The notes beneath the pieces were generated by a model that ran no database searches, was not told the origin of the DNA, and saw only the letters and a list, made by a program, of their open reading frames with translations. Positions 34,276-45,548 of a DNA stretch of 64,000 bases are shown piece after piece (position 1 is the first letter of the stretch; every line of letters begins with the position of its first letter). The stretch covers positions 159,606,333 to 159,670,332 of the forward strand of contig CM060681.1 in NCBI GenBank assembly GCA_030686995.1. The letters run 5' to 3'. A program made the position numbers and the translations under genes. This DNA comes from Artemisia argyi (lineage: Eukaryota > Streptophyta > Magnoliopsida > Asterales > Asteraceae).

Positions 34276-34955
34276 AACTTAATATTTATTTCTAAATCAT
34301 TAAGTTTCTTCAAAGCTCAGTTAAACACCAGGAGGATGCTTCCAAACACTTATATCTTCTAATCTCTTTGAAAGCTTCTTCAAACAGTTGAATTCAAAAT
34401 CTTTTCATACTACTGTATCAATGTATAAGCTTGATTGTCTGACACAGGCTGTTGTTGACATTTGAGAAACCCAGATCTTACCATCTGACTAAGTATCTCA
34501 GGACACTTATTAAGACTAGGATAGTCTTTCTCTACCAAGAAAAACAAAGTCACTGAACCAGTCCTTAATTCATGAACTCCACAAGATTGATACAAAAACC
34601 ATTTATGTACCTTGTTGCATACAATGTCATTCCATTCTTTATCACCAGGCTGAGGATCAAACATATTCTTCAAGAAGCGATACATTACATTTTCAAATGC
34701 TAAATTAATATCAAGAACAGTATCCATCTTCTTTCCATCATATTTCTCTTTGTATAATACCCATATGGCAATAACATCATCTCTATCCATCTTATCAAAA
34801 ATTTGTGAAATTTCCTTAAAACCTTGAACTTCATGATTTGATCTCATAAATTCCCAACATCCTTCACTTCCACCTCTTATCTTGAAAGTATATGAGATGA
34901 TAGGATGTTTTTCAGCTAAAGGTTTTTCAGATTCTTCTATCACAGCTAAAGTTGT

Positions 34956-35361
34956 TGTTGGGTTTTATAATTGAGTTGATAAATACAAAACTACAAGTGA
35001 AGAATGAAGACAATACAAAATACAAGGGAGTTGCTTTACAAAGAAGTTTTTACAATTTAGTCCTTCGTAGTATTTTGTAAACCCTAATCCTCTAGTATAT
35101 AAAGAGGACATGGGTCATTAGGTTTTGGTGTGCACAGATAAGATGTAGTCGACTAAAGATGTGTGTGTGTCTCTAGGCGTCAAGTTCCTACAATGGACGT
35201 CTAGGGTTTGTAAGTTAGTAGTTGGTAGAGATGATGACGAAGAAATGGTGTTTCAATAATAATGATATTTGTTTTAATTCCGCTGCGTATCATGTTATTA
35301 ATCATTGTTATTGTTATCCCTAGTGCTCAAAATGATCCAAGAAGTCTAACAAACTCCACAA
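34956..35361 (+). repeat. left LTR of the small element
   Basis: TGTTGGGTTTTATAATTGAG at the start, ACTCCACA at the end. A TATATAAAGAGG box at 35,096-35,107 suits plus-strand transcription. Confidence 0.92.
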
Positions 35362-36458
35362 TTGGTATGTTTTTGGTTTCTGCTGATGTGCTTATCAAGT
35401 GTCTGCTGCTGAAAATTTTTGATTCTACTGCTACACTTAACTGTTTCTGCTGCAGCACATAAGTTCTATTCGATATCAGGCAAAATACATAGATTTGGTT
35501 ATGGGCATATTTGGATGGTTTACACACACAGAAAGTTTGTTGGATTACACACACATGGGAAAGAAGTTGGTTTATGTTCTTAAAAGATTAAAGGCTCGTT
35601 CTTATTGGATTAATTGATTACGAAGAAGGTTGATTATCATTTATTTGATGTTGTACTTGAGTTTCACAAGTTTGTGTTCTTATCATATCCCAAAGTGTTA
35701 CACTTTGAAGATAACTTGTTTGTTTTATACGGTGGTGACGAAGACTTGTCAAACCTAGTTTTCATAGGTCAAGGGGAGGATGGACGAAGACCTAGTTAAC
35801 TATCACTTGAAGGAGTTACGTTATTGTGCTAAGTGTCTCGTTGTAGATGAGAATTTTGTCAAGAGATTGCGGTCTACTTATATATTCAGTTTTTGGTATA
35901 AGTTCAAAGTCACGTGGATAGTACAAGACATAAGACACAAGTTTGGGTTATTCTACTTCTTCATCAAGTTCGTTATATTTGGTTTTCTTCACATGTGATC
36001 ATTATATAGAGCCTACATAATTGAAGAATCAAGAGATGGTTAACACTTGGATTTCAGGGGAAGCGTTTTATATAGTGTTTAATCATTGACATGCATCATT
36101 CGAGGGGAAGGTTTTTGCTATTATGAGTTGATATTATTACAGCTGGTTTAAGTTTCTATTGTCTTGAGTTCATTTTTAGTAAGCATTTTGGTGTACTTCA
36201 TGGAGGGTAATTCGAGACTTTAAAAGGCTGAATTGGAAGTGTAATATTGGTTCGTGGTTTTGAAAATCAAAGTTGCATCTACTTAGCATCCCCTAGTGGA
36301 TAATACAAAAAGGGGAAGAAGATTTACAAAGAAGGATTGCAACTTGAAGATCTTTGGTGGTACATGTTATTTAAGTTCACGTAGTGAGCTTAAGGGGAAG
36401 ATTGTTTCATTCATGAAGATCAAGACGAAGGTTTTGTAATTATCAACATGGGGAAGAT

Positions 36459-36863
36459 TGTTGGGTTTTATAATTGAGTTGATAAATACAAAACTACAAG
36501 TGAAGAATGAAGACAATACAAAATACAAGGGACTTGCTTTACAAAGAAGTTTTTACAATTTAGTCCTTCGTAGTATTTTGTAAACCCTAATCCTCTAGTA
36601 TATAAAGAGTACATGGGTCATTAGGTTTTGGTGTGCACAGATAAGATGTAGTCGACTAAAGATGTGTGTGTGTCTCTAGGCGTCAAATTCCTACAATGGA
36701 CGTCTAGGGTTTGTAAGTTAGTAGTTGGTAGAGATGATGACGAAGAAATGGTGTTTCAATAATAATGATATTTGTTTTAATTCCACTGTGTATCATGTTA
36801 TTAATCATTGTTATTGTTATCCCTAGTGCTCAAAACGATCCAAGAAGTCTAACAAACTCCATA
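36459..36863 (+). repeat. right LTR of the small element
   Basis: Same sequence as the left LTR, ending ACTCCATA; the terminal CA has mutated to TA, and the TSD follows immediately. Confidence 0.92.
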
Positions 36864-39800
36864 GTTGTCTCTTGTTCTTTTTCAACTTCTTCTTCTTTAT
36901 CCACCTCACTACTGCTTTCTTCAGAAATCTTTTGCTTCTTCCTAGTAAAAGTCTTGTGACCAATACTTTTTCTTTTAACCTTTTGACTAGGAGGAATTTC
37001 AGCTTCTGTCACATGTATATGCTCTGCCTCAACAACTCTGTCAGGTACCAACTTCTTATTCATTTTAGTAATATGTTCTAAATCTTCAGCACAACCCATA
37101 GGATAGAAGGTATCCATCTCTTTCTTAGCTTGTTGATACAAGTTAAAAACCTCTTGATCAGACTTAGGCTTCAACTGTACCAATTTCCATCCCTTCATAT
37201 TCTTTAGGTATCTTTCTTGCTCTCTTCTTTGTTGCAATGGTGTTGGACCCTTGAGAACCTTTTTCTTTCTTCTAGCAGCAGCATCTTCTTTTCTTTTCTT
37301 TGCTGGGAACTCTCTTATCCAAGCTTGAACATCAAAAGTTGGAGCTTCTTATTCTTCAATTTTAACCAACTTGGAGAGTTCTATGTCAGCATCCATTCTT
37401 ATCTTCTCATCCACCCATTCCTCATACCTCTTCAAATCTTCAGTTTCTTTTTCAACCTTTTCCTTTTCTTTATGAATCAACTGTTGCTTTTCCTGATCAA
37501 TTAGTTCTTGTTCTTTCATTGCAACAATTGAGTCATGTTCAATTTGTAATTCTTTAGGCCAATAATGAAAAGGTATCTGAGAGTAATCAATCCCTTTATG
37601 CATTATCTTTGGTTCTTCTACCAGCTTGCCCTTTCATTTGTTAGTAGAAGATGATATAGCAATCTTCTTTTGTTGAGCAACAGGTTCTCTGATTATTACT
37701 CCTTTTTGAGGTATTCGTGGTGTAGATGTTTTGATTGTAGATGTTGGTTGTTGTGGTAGTGGTTGAGTTTGTTGTGATGTATGTTATGAAGATGATTCAA
37801 ATGGAACCTCTGTTATCTTCTTACTTAACAAAACCATAGCCTCAGCAACAACATTGTCACTAGACCCAGCAGCAGAGTCTTGTGCATCAGCAGAATTGAC
37901 CTTTTCACTAGCAGCAGGATCAGCAAAATCCTTAGCATTAGAGTCTTGAGCAGCAGCAGAGTCATCAGTCTTGTTAGTAATAGCAGCATCATTCAGTTCT
38001 TTTACTACAGAGTCACCCAAAGTCATCAATGCTTCACCCATCAACCCTGTTGCCTTCACTAATTGCTCAGGCCCCAAAGTCTTAAGTTTCTCCACCATTT
38101 TTTGTTGAGTAGCAGCCACTTCTTCCATTATAACCTCATTACCCAATTTGTCAGCAATCATAAAACTATCTATATCCTGAGGACTTTCCACCTCCATATC
38201 ACCAACTTCTGGAATCTCCCCTGAAACTATTCCAGCATCCACATCTTGAGCACTATCAACTTTCATCAGATTAGCCTCCCCTGAACCCATTTCATCATTT
38301 TGCTCCTCATTCCTCCCCTGTTTGGAAGAATCGTCTTCCAAAGGAACAGAGTGTTCAGGTGAACTCACAACTTGAGAAGTGCCCACTTTCTTCAATCTTC
38401 TTAAGGAGGTTGAAGATCTTGATTTCCTTAAGTTCTTGATCTTCTTTTGCAATTTTGTAATCAGTTTGGCTTATCCATCAACAATAGTAGAAAGACCAAG
38501 AACTTTTTCCTCCAATGTATCACACTTCAGCTCCAAATTTGTATAAGTAACCGTCAATTTCTTAATAAGTTCCATACTAGTCTCATCACTTCGACCTGTG
38601 TGACCTGGTCCGAGAGGTGAATCACTGACATTGTCATCATGTACAATATTATCCATCAATTCATTTGTCACTGTCCTGTCCTCATCACTTCGACCTGTAT
38701 TACCTGGTCCAAGAGGTGAATCTTTGGACATAAACTCAGTATCAAACCTAGTTTGATCATCTGAGCCCCCTATGTTTTCCATTTGGCTAGGATTACCATC
38801 ATTGGAATTAGATTCATTAGAATCCTCTTCACTAGATGTTGCCTTGGTTTGGGTCTTAATGATGTTATCACTATCCTGCTCTGCTGCTAAGCTAGAAGCA
38901 GTAGTGACAGCCCTTGCCAACATGTCCCCTTCATCACCTAGAACAGCCTCATATGGTACAGCCATACTAACACTATCCTGAGGTAGATCAGTGTTCTTAT
39001 TTGTTTTCCTATGGGTATAGTGTATTTTAGGTTGTGTAGCAGATGCATAAAAATTGGGTGTGTGATGAGAATCAGTGGGATTTCCTGATTCTTCACCCTG
39101 AATATTTTGCATAATTTGCACCATATAAGGTGTAAGAACTGTATGTGTGCCTGAAAAACCTTTGCCATGTTTAATCAATAAAGTAAACATTTTTGAAACC
39201 AACTTAGGAGCATCATAAGTGGCAGCATGTGATCTGAAATTGGAAAGTTGATTTTCTATAAAAGAGCAGGATAAATCTTGGATAAAGTAAATAAGAACCA
39301 GACTCTTTAACACTTTTTACAATCCCCTCCAAAATCATATTTGAAAAATTAAATGGATGTCCTTTGCTTAGGCATACCATAGCAGAAGCAATAGTAGCAC
39401 TAAACTCATTCCACCCATAAGTTTTAGGACTCAAACAACGAAGGAGATTGTGTACCAAAAATTTGTAATGAGGACAGAGGAGAGCTTTTTGAAATTTTAA
39501 ATTGGTATGTCTTTCCTCATATCCCAAATCATTTAAACCTTGAAAAATAGCAGAATTAACAAGACACGTGGTCTCTGTTTCATCATCTAAGAGAAGAGTT
39601 TCCCTTATAGAAGATTCAGTTACATGAACTTGTTGACCATCTACTATGACTTTAACATATTTTTCCCCATTCCTAGTTTTAGCTTTAGCAGTAAGCCAAA
39701 ACTGTTTGATGTAGGAAACAAATATTGTAGGATTCACAGTTAATGCATACCTAAGAGAAGTAGCATTCAAGAACTTTACCATATCTGTGAAACCTTCAGG

Positions 39801-39866
39801 AACCAACTCTTCATCCAAAATAGCAACATTATTGTGATGCTCTGCCCAGGTACGTGTACAATCCAT

Positions 39867-40276
39867 TAATTAGGGTTTTAAGAAATTGGGGATTATTGAC
39901 TTTGAGAGCAATAAGATGTTAGGGTTTGAGAGAACTTCAATTTGGAGCGTGTAAAAACCAATTTTGGATGTCAATTAGGTTTTAAACTGATTTGAAGAAG
40001 TTACACAGTCCACCCTCACACTTACAACCATAGCAGCACAATCATATCATCCACAACATTAGCAGCAGAATAAAACAACTAGCAGCATAATGATTTTAGC
40101 CAGCAGCAGAGTTGACTAATCAAACCTTGGTCAAAAAGTCAAACAATCTTTAACAATAAATGCACTTGATACGCCTTAATCCCTATAAAGACGGAGCAAA
40201 TCTTCCCCAGAATTATCACACGCAAACCCTAATTGCATTCAAAAACACCAATCAACCAAATCAAATCACAATAACA
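39867..40276. promoter_or_regulatory. divergent spacer between the 3' ORF and the antisense ORF
   Basis: 410 bases separate two ORFs that point away from each other. Each side has a plant-like leader ending in an AAACCCTAAT motif (minus strand AAAACCCTAATTAATGG just before the 3' ORF ATG; plus strand GCAAACCCTAATTGC at about 40,221). CCTATAAAGACGG at 40,183-40,195 is a good TATA box for the plus strand; no equally clear TATA is seen on the minus strand. GCAGCA triplets cluster at 40,029-40,112. Confidence 0.55.
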
Positions 40277-40754
40277 ATGAAATCCATTCCTGAAATAATC
40301 AACATATCTTCTGATTCATCCTCTAATGATGAAGCACCACTCCCCACATATGTACCACCATTCTGTCCTCCCCACGATGGATGTAGGACAAAAGAGCAAG
40401 CACGTAAAAGAAAACACGATCTTCCTGTGTTTAAAGATCTGTTAAACTTGAATCAGTCCTCAAGCACTTCCAGGGGTAAAGAGGTGATGTCCCCAAAATC
40501 TCCAACTTCTTCAGAATCATCAGAAGACCCAGCTTGGATTCCCAATAGACCTCCATCTCCAAATGAACTTGTTTCCCCCCTTTATTTGGACTTCTTCATA
40601 TGAGGATGAGCCTCAAAACGATCCTCCTGCTACTCCTGAAAGACCACGGTCTTCAAGGCTAAGACCAAGACCATCATCCAGAACAAGGAAGTCAAACCCT
40701 CCTCTTCCCAAGGAGAGAGAAGTTGTGCTTGGGCTTCCATGCCCTAGACAGTAA
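40277..40754 (+). pseudogene. copia E antisense ORF, Ser/Pro-rich, one frameshift
   Basis: It starts MKSIPEIINISSDSSSNDEA. The frame is open to 40,603; the neighbouring frame (40,563-40,754) continues through SSYEDEPQNDPPATPERP and an Arg/Pro/Ser-rich stretch to CPRQ. The switch falls at a run of six C near 40,576-40,581, so one extra base would explain it; the original ORF would be about 158 codons. It carries an acidic Ser cluster, a basic ARKRKHD patch that could be a nuclear signal, and a basic C-terminus. TATA box and short leader lie upstream. It lies opposite in strand to the element's other genes, between RNase H and the 3' ORF. I do not recognise the protein. Antisense 3' ORFs are known in some plant gypsy (Tat) elements; here the host is copia. 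Confidence 0.5.
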
Positions 40755-41113
40755 TGTGGTAGCAGGTTGTAGTCTTTTGATTTCATCTTTTGATGTAGCA
40801 GTCTTTTGTGTTCCTTGGAAGTGATTTGTGAATGTAATCTTTAAGTTGTAGTCTTTTGGTTTTAATGAATGATGAATGATCCATTTCTGTTTTGAATACT
40901 TGCATAACATCAACAATCATCATTGATAACTTTTCCTGCAAAAGGTTAGGCCAAACACCACAAAACATACCAACATATGTACAAGCAGTAGAATTAAACA
41001 GCAGCAGAGTACATTCCAACATAACTACATGCTTCTTAAGAAGCAGCAGAAACAGAGTAACAAACAGCACAGTACCTTTACACACTTTACAAAAACAAAA
41101 AGAGATAAGTTTT
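40755..41113. other. copia E spacer after pol
   Basis: Between the antisense ORF's stop and the end of pol. AT-rich; GCAGCA triplets again at 40,985-41,055. No supported ORF. Confidence 0.5.
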
Positions 41114-42613
41114 TCAAAGATTAATCATACCAATATTTGCAATTAAAAATTGAAACCTCCCCACATCAAAGTGTTTAGTGAGAAGATCAGCAACATTGTT
41201 ATCAGTATGAATCTTAACAATTTGAATTAACTTCTTTTCATAGCAATCCCTTATAAAATGATGTCTTATCTCAATATGTTTTTTTAAGAATGAAAAACAA
41301 CATTTTTAATTATGCAAAGTGTGTTGTTGTTATCAATATGAATTTTGGTGTTCATAAAATTGTACCCATAATCCAGCAGTTGATTTTGCATCCAAAGCAC
41401 TTGTCCACAGCAACTTGAAGCAGCCACATACTCAGCTTCAGTTGTAGAATTTGCAACCACGGTCTGTTTCTTACATTGCCATGACACCAATCTGTTTCCA
41501 AGAAATTGACAACCTCCAGTTGTAGACTTTCTATCCAAGCATGCTCAAGCATAGTCACTGTCTGAATATGCCACCAAATCAAAAGGTGAATCCTTAGGAT
41601 ACCATAGGCCCAATTTGGGTTGATGCCTTAGATACCAAAAAATCCTCTTCACTGCATTGAGATGTGATTCTTTGGGACATACTTGGAATCTTGCACAGGC
41701 ACATACAACAAACATAATATCAGGCCTTGATGCTGTAAGGTACATCAATGAACCAATCATTGATCTGTACAAGTGAACATCTACTTCTTTTCCATTTTCA
41801 TCCTTCAACAAAGGTTTGTTAGAATCCATGGTTGTCTTAGCCGGCTTAGCATCTTCAAATCCAAATTTCTTCAAAATGTCATTGAAATACTTATCCTGAC
41901 TAATAAATATGCCATCTGTCTTTTATATAACTTGTAGACCCAAGAAGAAGGTGAGTTCTCCCATTGAACTCATAGCAAACTTATCCTTCATAAGCTTCTC
42001 AAAATCAACACACATAGCTCTGTTTGTAGAACCAAAGATGATGTCATCTACATATATTTGAACCAGCAAAATATCATCTTTTTGTCTTTTGAGAAACAAA
42101 GTCTTGTCAATCTTTCCTCTACTGAACCCAGAATCTAACAAATATGTTGACAAGGTATCATACCAAGCTCTGGGAGCTTGATGTAAACCATACATTGCTC
42201 TATTCACCTTGTAAACTTTGTCAGGATAATCAGGGTCTTCAAAACCAGGTGGTTGAGACACATACACTTGTTCTGTAATTGTCCCATACATGAAAGCACT
42301 CTTTACATCCATCTGATACACCACAAAATCTTTGTATGAAGCATAAGCCAAGAATAGTCTAATAGCTTCTATTCTTGCCACTGGTGCAAATACTTCATCA
42401 TAGTCAAGGCCTTCTTTTTGTGTGTATCCTTGTGCTACTAACCTTGCATTATTTCTGATGACTATGCCCCTTTCATCTCTTTACATCTGAAAACCCATTT
42501 AGTGCCAATCACTCTTTTCCCATTTGGCAAATCAACCAAAGTCCATACTTCTTGTATTTTGAATTGCAGAAGCTCATCTTGCATTGCTTCCACCCAACTT
42601 GCTTCTTGTAAGG
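41114..42613 (-). pseudogene. copia E reverse transcriptase and RNase H
   Basis: From the right: YKALQEASWVEAMQDE (integrase-RT junction), WTLVDLPNGKRVIGTKWVFR, a frameshift near 42,475, then [10 protein letters not shown]. The open RT segment 42,381-41,923 has [12 protein letters not shown] and catalytic YVDDIIFG. A stop at 41,923 is followed by the connection domain (41,874-41,545, with SMIGSLMYLTASRPDI). RNase H follows: DSDYA, then a TGA stop at 41,545, DRKSTTGGCQFLG, SWQCKKQTVVANSTTEAEY and DNNN. After a frameshift near 41,284 pol ends near 41,114. Domain content is complete but the copy is dead. Confidence 0.88.
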
Positions 42614-42618
42614 CTTTG

Positions 42619-45543
42619 TATAACACCCCCATTTTATGAACGCAGCGGAAAGGGACATGGGATGTTATATACTAGTCACATTGTACAAATATAGTAAACA
42701 ACTTTAAAACAAAGTTGTTTTTAAAACTTCACATTCGATAATTTATCAGAGTTAACAAAGGTCCCAAAAGTTTTTAACATAATCTAAAGTTACATAAGTT
42801 TAAAAGTTTGAAACATTATCGAATGAGAAATTTTATTAAACATGAGCCATCAAGTAGATATCCATTTCTTTGCGCCACCCATCCATGCTTAAGCCACTTA
42901 CGGACCTGAGATAAAACATGCTAAAAGTCAACACAATGGTTGAGGGAATTCATAGAGTTTAATAAGTAATAAGTTGAATACAAGCATTATTTATCAACAG
43001 ACATATAACAAATACATGTCGGGTAATCAGATTATAGTATTGAGAATTATGAAACCGAAACCTTAACCATGATTTTGTGCCCTGAGGTAAAAATTGCCAG
43101 TTTACCCCAAACTCTCAAGATTATGTGACCGTACCCAGTCAAAGCCGGCCAAGCCTAATATGCATATCCATAATAATAGCGTTTCCCTACGGAATTAACG
43201 GTTTCATGGTGGGGACTTAATTGGCAAGAAGCATTCAATCACTATAATCATATAATCGGTTTCAGCATACCAAAAACTACTTGTATTCAGTTTGTAAAAA
43301 CTAGCATGTATCCCCCTCGCGAGGTTTATAAAACATTTAAATTAGTAAAGGCGAGGCTATGAACTCACCGTGAACAAAGAGGAATAATCACAATCAAGCA
43401 AGCGAAGAAAGATAGCCGCGAAGCTCTACGAAGAACCTAAACATATATACGTTGTCTTAGGTTTTGAAAATAAATATTTATGCCATATGGCTATATGTTA
43501 CATAAATTATGATCTTAATTGTGCTTGGTACACATATACTAAATACATATATAACAAGTTTTAGTTTGACACTAAAAAGTTATTTATAAATATGAATTTA
43601 TATTCTTTATAAAAGTCAAGTGTCAAATTTATATTTGTTTCTAAGTCCAAAATATGTTATGAAGGTCCAATGATGAGTCTAAGGTTTAAATTTAGTCCAA
43701 GGGTCCCATTTTTAATCAAAAAGGTTCAAATTAAGCCTAAGAGTTCAAAATATAGGAGGTGGTTCAAAATATATTTAAAATTCAAAAGTTTTATAAAATG
43801 TAAACATTTTTATACTTTTTATTCCCATGCTGATGGAAATTTTTATAACTTGCTCATCTTAGAAATTCCGTTACATGTAAACCGTAAGTCAAAAATTTAC
43901 GTTCTTTATATCCCCGGAAAGGTATTTTTCTGTACTAACAAACTTTGTGGGTCCCACTAAACCAAAAATTACTTAACAGTATCAAAGTTACCTATTTACC
44001 CAATATATTCACTTCAGAAAACTTTAACATTGCATCAGTCCCACGAAAAGTGCGATATCTAATGTTTTACAAACCCGATTAATTCCCCACTTTCGGCCAC
44101 GTTTAAGTTAAGATGTTATCTAAAACTTTTATGTTTTGAGTAACAGTGGGTTATTCACAAAAAAAATGACTTATACACGTTTCAAATCTATTACTCAGAA
44201 TGTGACATGTTTCACGAAAATAATTCTAGTTTAATCATCGTAATGAGTTATTCGATGAAATACCCGTCAAATGACCACAAGACATAGGGCTATAACTACA
44301 TATTTTTAGTTTAGGTCCAATGTTTACTGATTAAATCCGTTTATTCTGTTTTTACCCCTGAATCAGATTCACAGTTTGCATGTTTAGTCCTTTAGGGTTT
44401 TCTAGTGATTAAACTTATGTACCAACCCTAACCAAGCATTATAATTTATATAAGGTTCAAATACATCAAATAATATCATATTTACAGTAGTGAAAATAAA
44501 ATAAAGATGGAAATTGAGTGGAGATTTTCCTTACAAAAGTGATGAACAAGATGATACAAGAACAAGAATCACTAAACCTAGATTAACCCATTCAACACTT
44601 GCACCCTTTCTTTCAATCTTTTACCCAACTTTTTATAACTCTTTTACCCTTAGAAAATATATTTTAATACCAGCCCTTGAACACCTTAAAACCCTTGAAT
44701 AAACTCTTGCTAAGAACTTCCAAGAAAACCTAAGATTTGATGATGTTTTGAGGGTAATAAACCAAGAACAAGAGTAGGCCTTCAATATCTTTAATCTATG
44801 ATCAATAATCTAGTGAAATTTTTGATGAAATATGTGTTAGTGGACTGCTTTGGGTCGTTGGTAAGCAAGAGAGCAAAGAGAGTGGAAATTTGGTGATACA
44901 AATGAGGTAGTGATGTTGTGTTGAGTTGGTTTTGTTAAATGTGTACATGCATAAGTATAATAACATTTGTCAATTTGAAGTAAGAATATCACACCACATA
45001 GACAAGTGTCTAGATGGTATATTAGGTGTGGGCAAGTGTAGAAAAAAAAATAAAAGAGAATTGTGTTAGCTTGTGTTAGATTTGAGGTTATAATGTGCAT
45101 TTTTGGTGTAGTTTTAATCCCGGTATTTTAAAATTAATGTTTTAAGACGCGAAACATAAAAACAGTAAGTAATAAAATGTGAAACTTATAAAAATGATAA
45201 AACTTGTTATCATATCCTATTAGAGTAGTTTAGATGAGTATTGAGGTTGACAGAGGGTTTAAACGTTGTTAAAACTTTAAAACGTAGATTTAAATCGCTT
45301 AAAATGTAAAAGATGCAAGGTTTACGTAAAATTTTGAAAAAGTGAAAAGTGACTTTTAAAAATAGGATTGTAAGGAAACAATGATGTTTAAAAAGTGTAG
45401 AATGGACATAGTTTAATCGCAGTTGAATGAATTGAACGAATCATGACATACGCGGATAACTTCCGACGAAGTTTATTATTAAAAAAAATACTTAAATAAT
45501 AAAATATTAAAATTAGTGACATGAAATTTAACGGAATGTCACA
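42619..45543. mobile_element. probable 2.9-kb solo LTR, TSD CTTTG
   Basis: It interrupts copia E pol between the integrase C-terminus and RT. The 5-mer CTTTG flanks it at 42,614-42,618 and 45,544-45,548. The left end TATAACACCCCC looks like the common LTR start TGTAACACCC with one change; the right end is GGAATGTCACA. There is no ORF, primer site or second LTR. Because TA follows CTTTG on both sides, the duplication can also be read as 7 bp (CTTTGTA) with a shorter element, so a DNA-transposon origin is not fully excluded. Confidence 0.65.
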
Positions 45544-45548
45544 CTTTG

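Larger units (their letters stand above)
34956..36863 (+). mobile_element. small non-autonomous LTR retroelement, TSD GTTGT
   Basis: Two near-identical LTRs (34,956-35,361 and 36,459-36,863) flank 1.1 kb with no gag or pol. The 5-mer GTTGT is exactly duplicated at 34,951-34,955 and 36,864-36,868. After the left LTR, two bases precede TGGTAT, matching only the first six bases of the tRNA-Met primer site. Before the right LTR is a purine tract, CATGGGGAAGAT. About six or seven LTR differences in 405 positions by eye make this one of the youngest insertions here. It cuts the copia E 3' ORF. Confidence 0.92.
34410..39866 (-). pseudogene. copia E 3' ORF (about 1,180 codons), conserved unknown protein
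   Basis: It starts at the ATG 39,864-39,866 (MDCTRTWAEHHNNVAILDEE). The N-terminal globular part (39,866-39,213) holds ALTVNPTIFVSYIKQFWLTA, YEERHTNLKFQKAL and SATIASAMVCLSKGHPFNFS. After a frameshift near 39,250 comes a Ser/Asp/Glu-rich, Ala-repeat region (38,471-39,313 and 37,784-38,452), then a highly charged Lys/Glu coiled coil (37,603-36,870). The last part, 34,943-34,410, has FENVMYRFLKNMFDPQPGD, WFLYQSCGVHELRTGSVTLF and MLVEKDYP-like FLVEKDYPSLN. In-frame stops at 38,471, 37,784, about 37,635 and 37,349, and an LTR element at 34,956-36,863, break it; the frame is otherwise continuous across that insertion. I recall homologous ORFs after copia pol in composite genomes. Function unknown; the position resembles env-like ORFs of some Sireviruses, but no signal peptide or membrane segment is visible. 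Confidence 0.75.

Noticed and set aside
36872..38062. Plus-strand ORFs opposite the copia E 3' ORF
   Set aside because: Ser/Phe/Leu-rich shadows of the Glu/Lys coiled coil on the minus strand.
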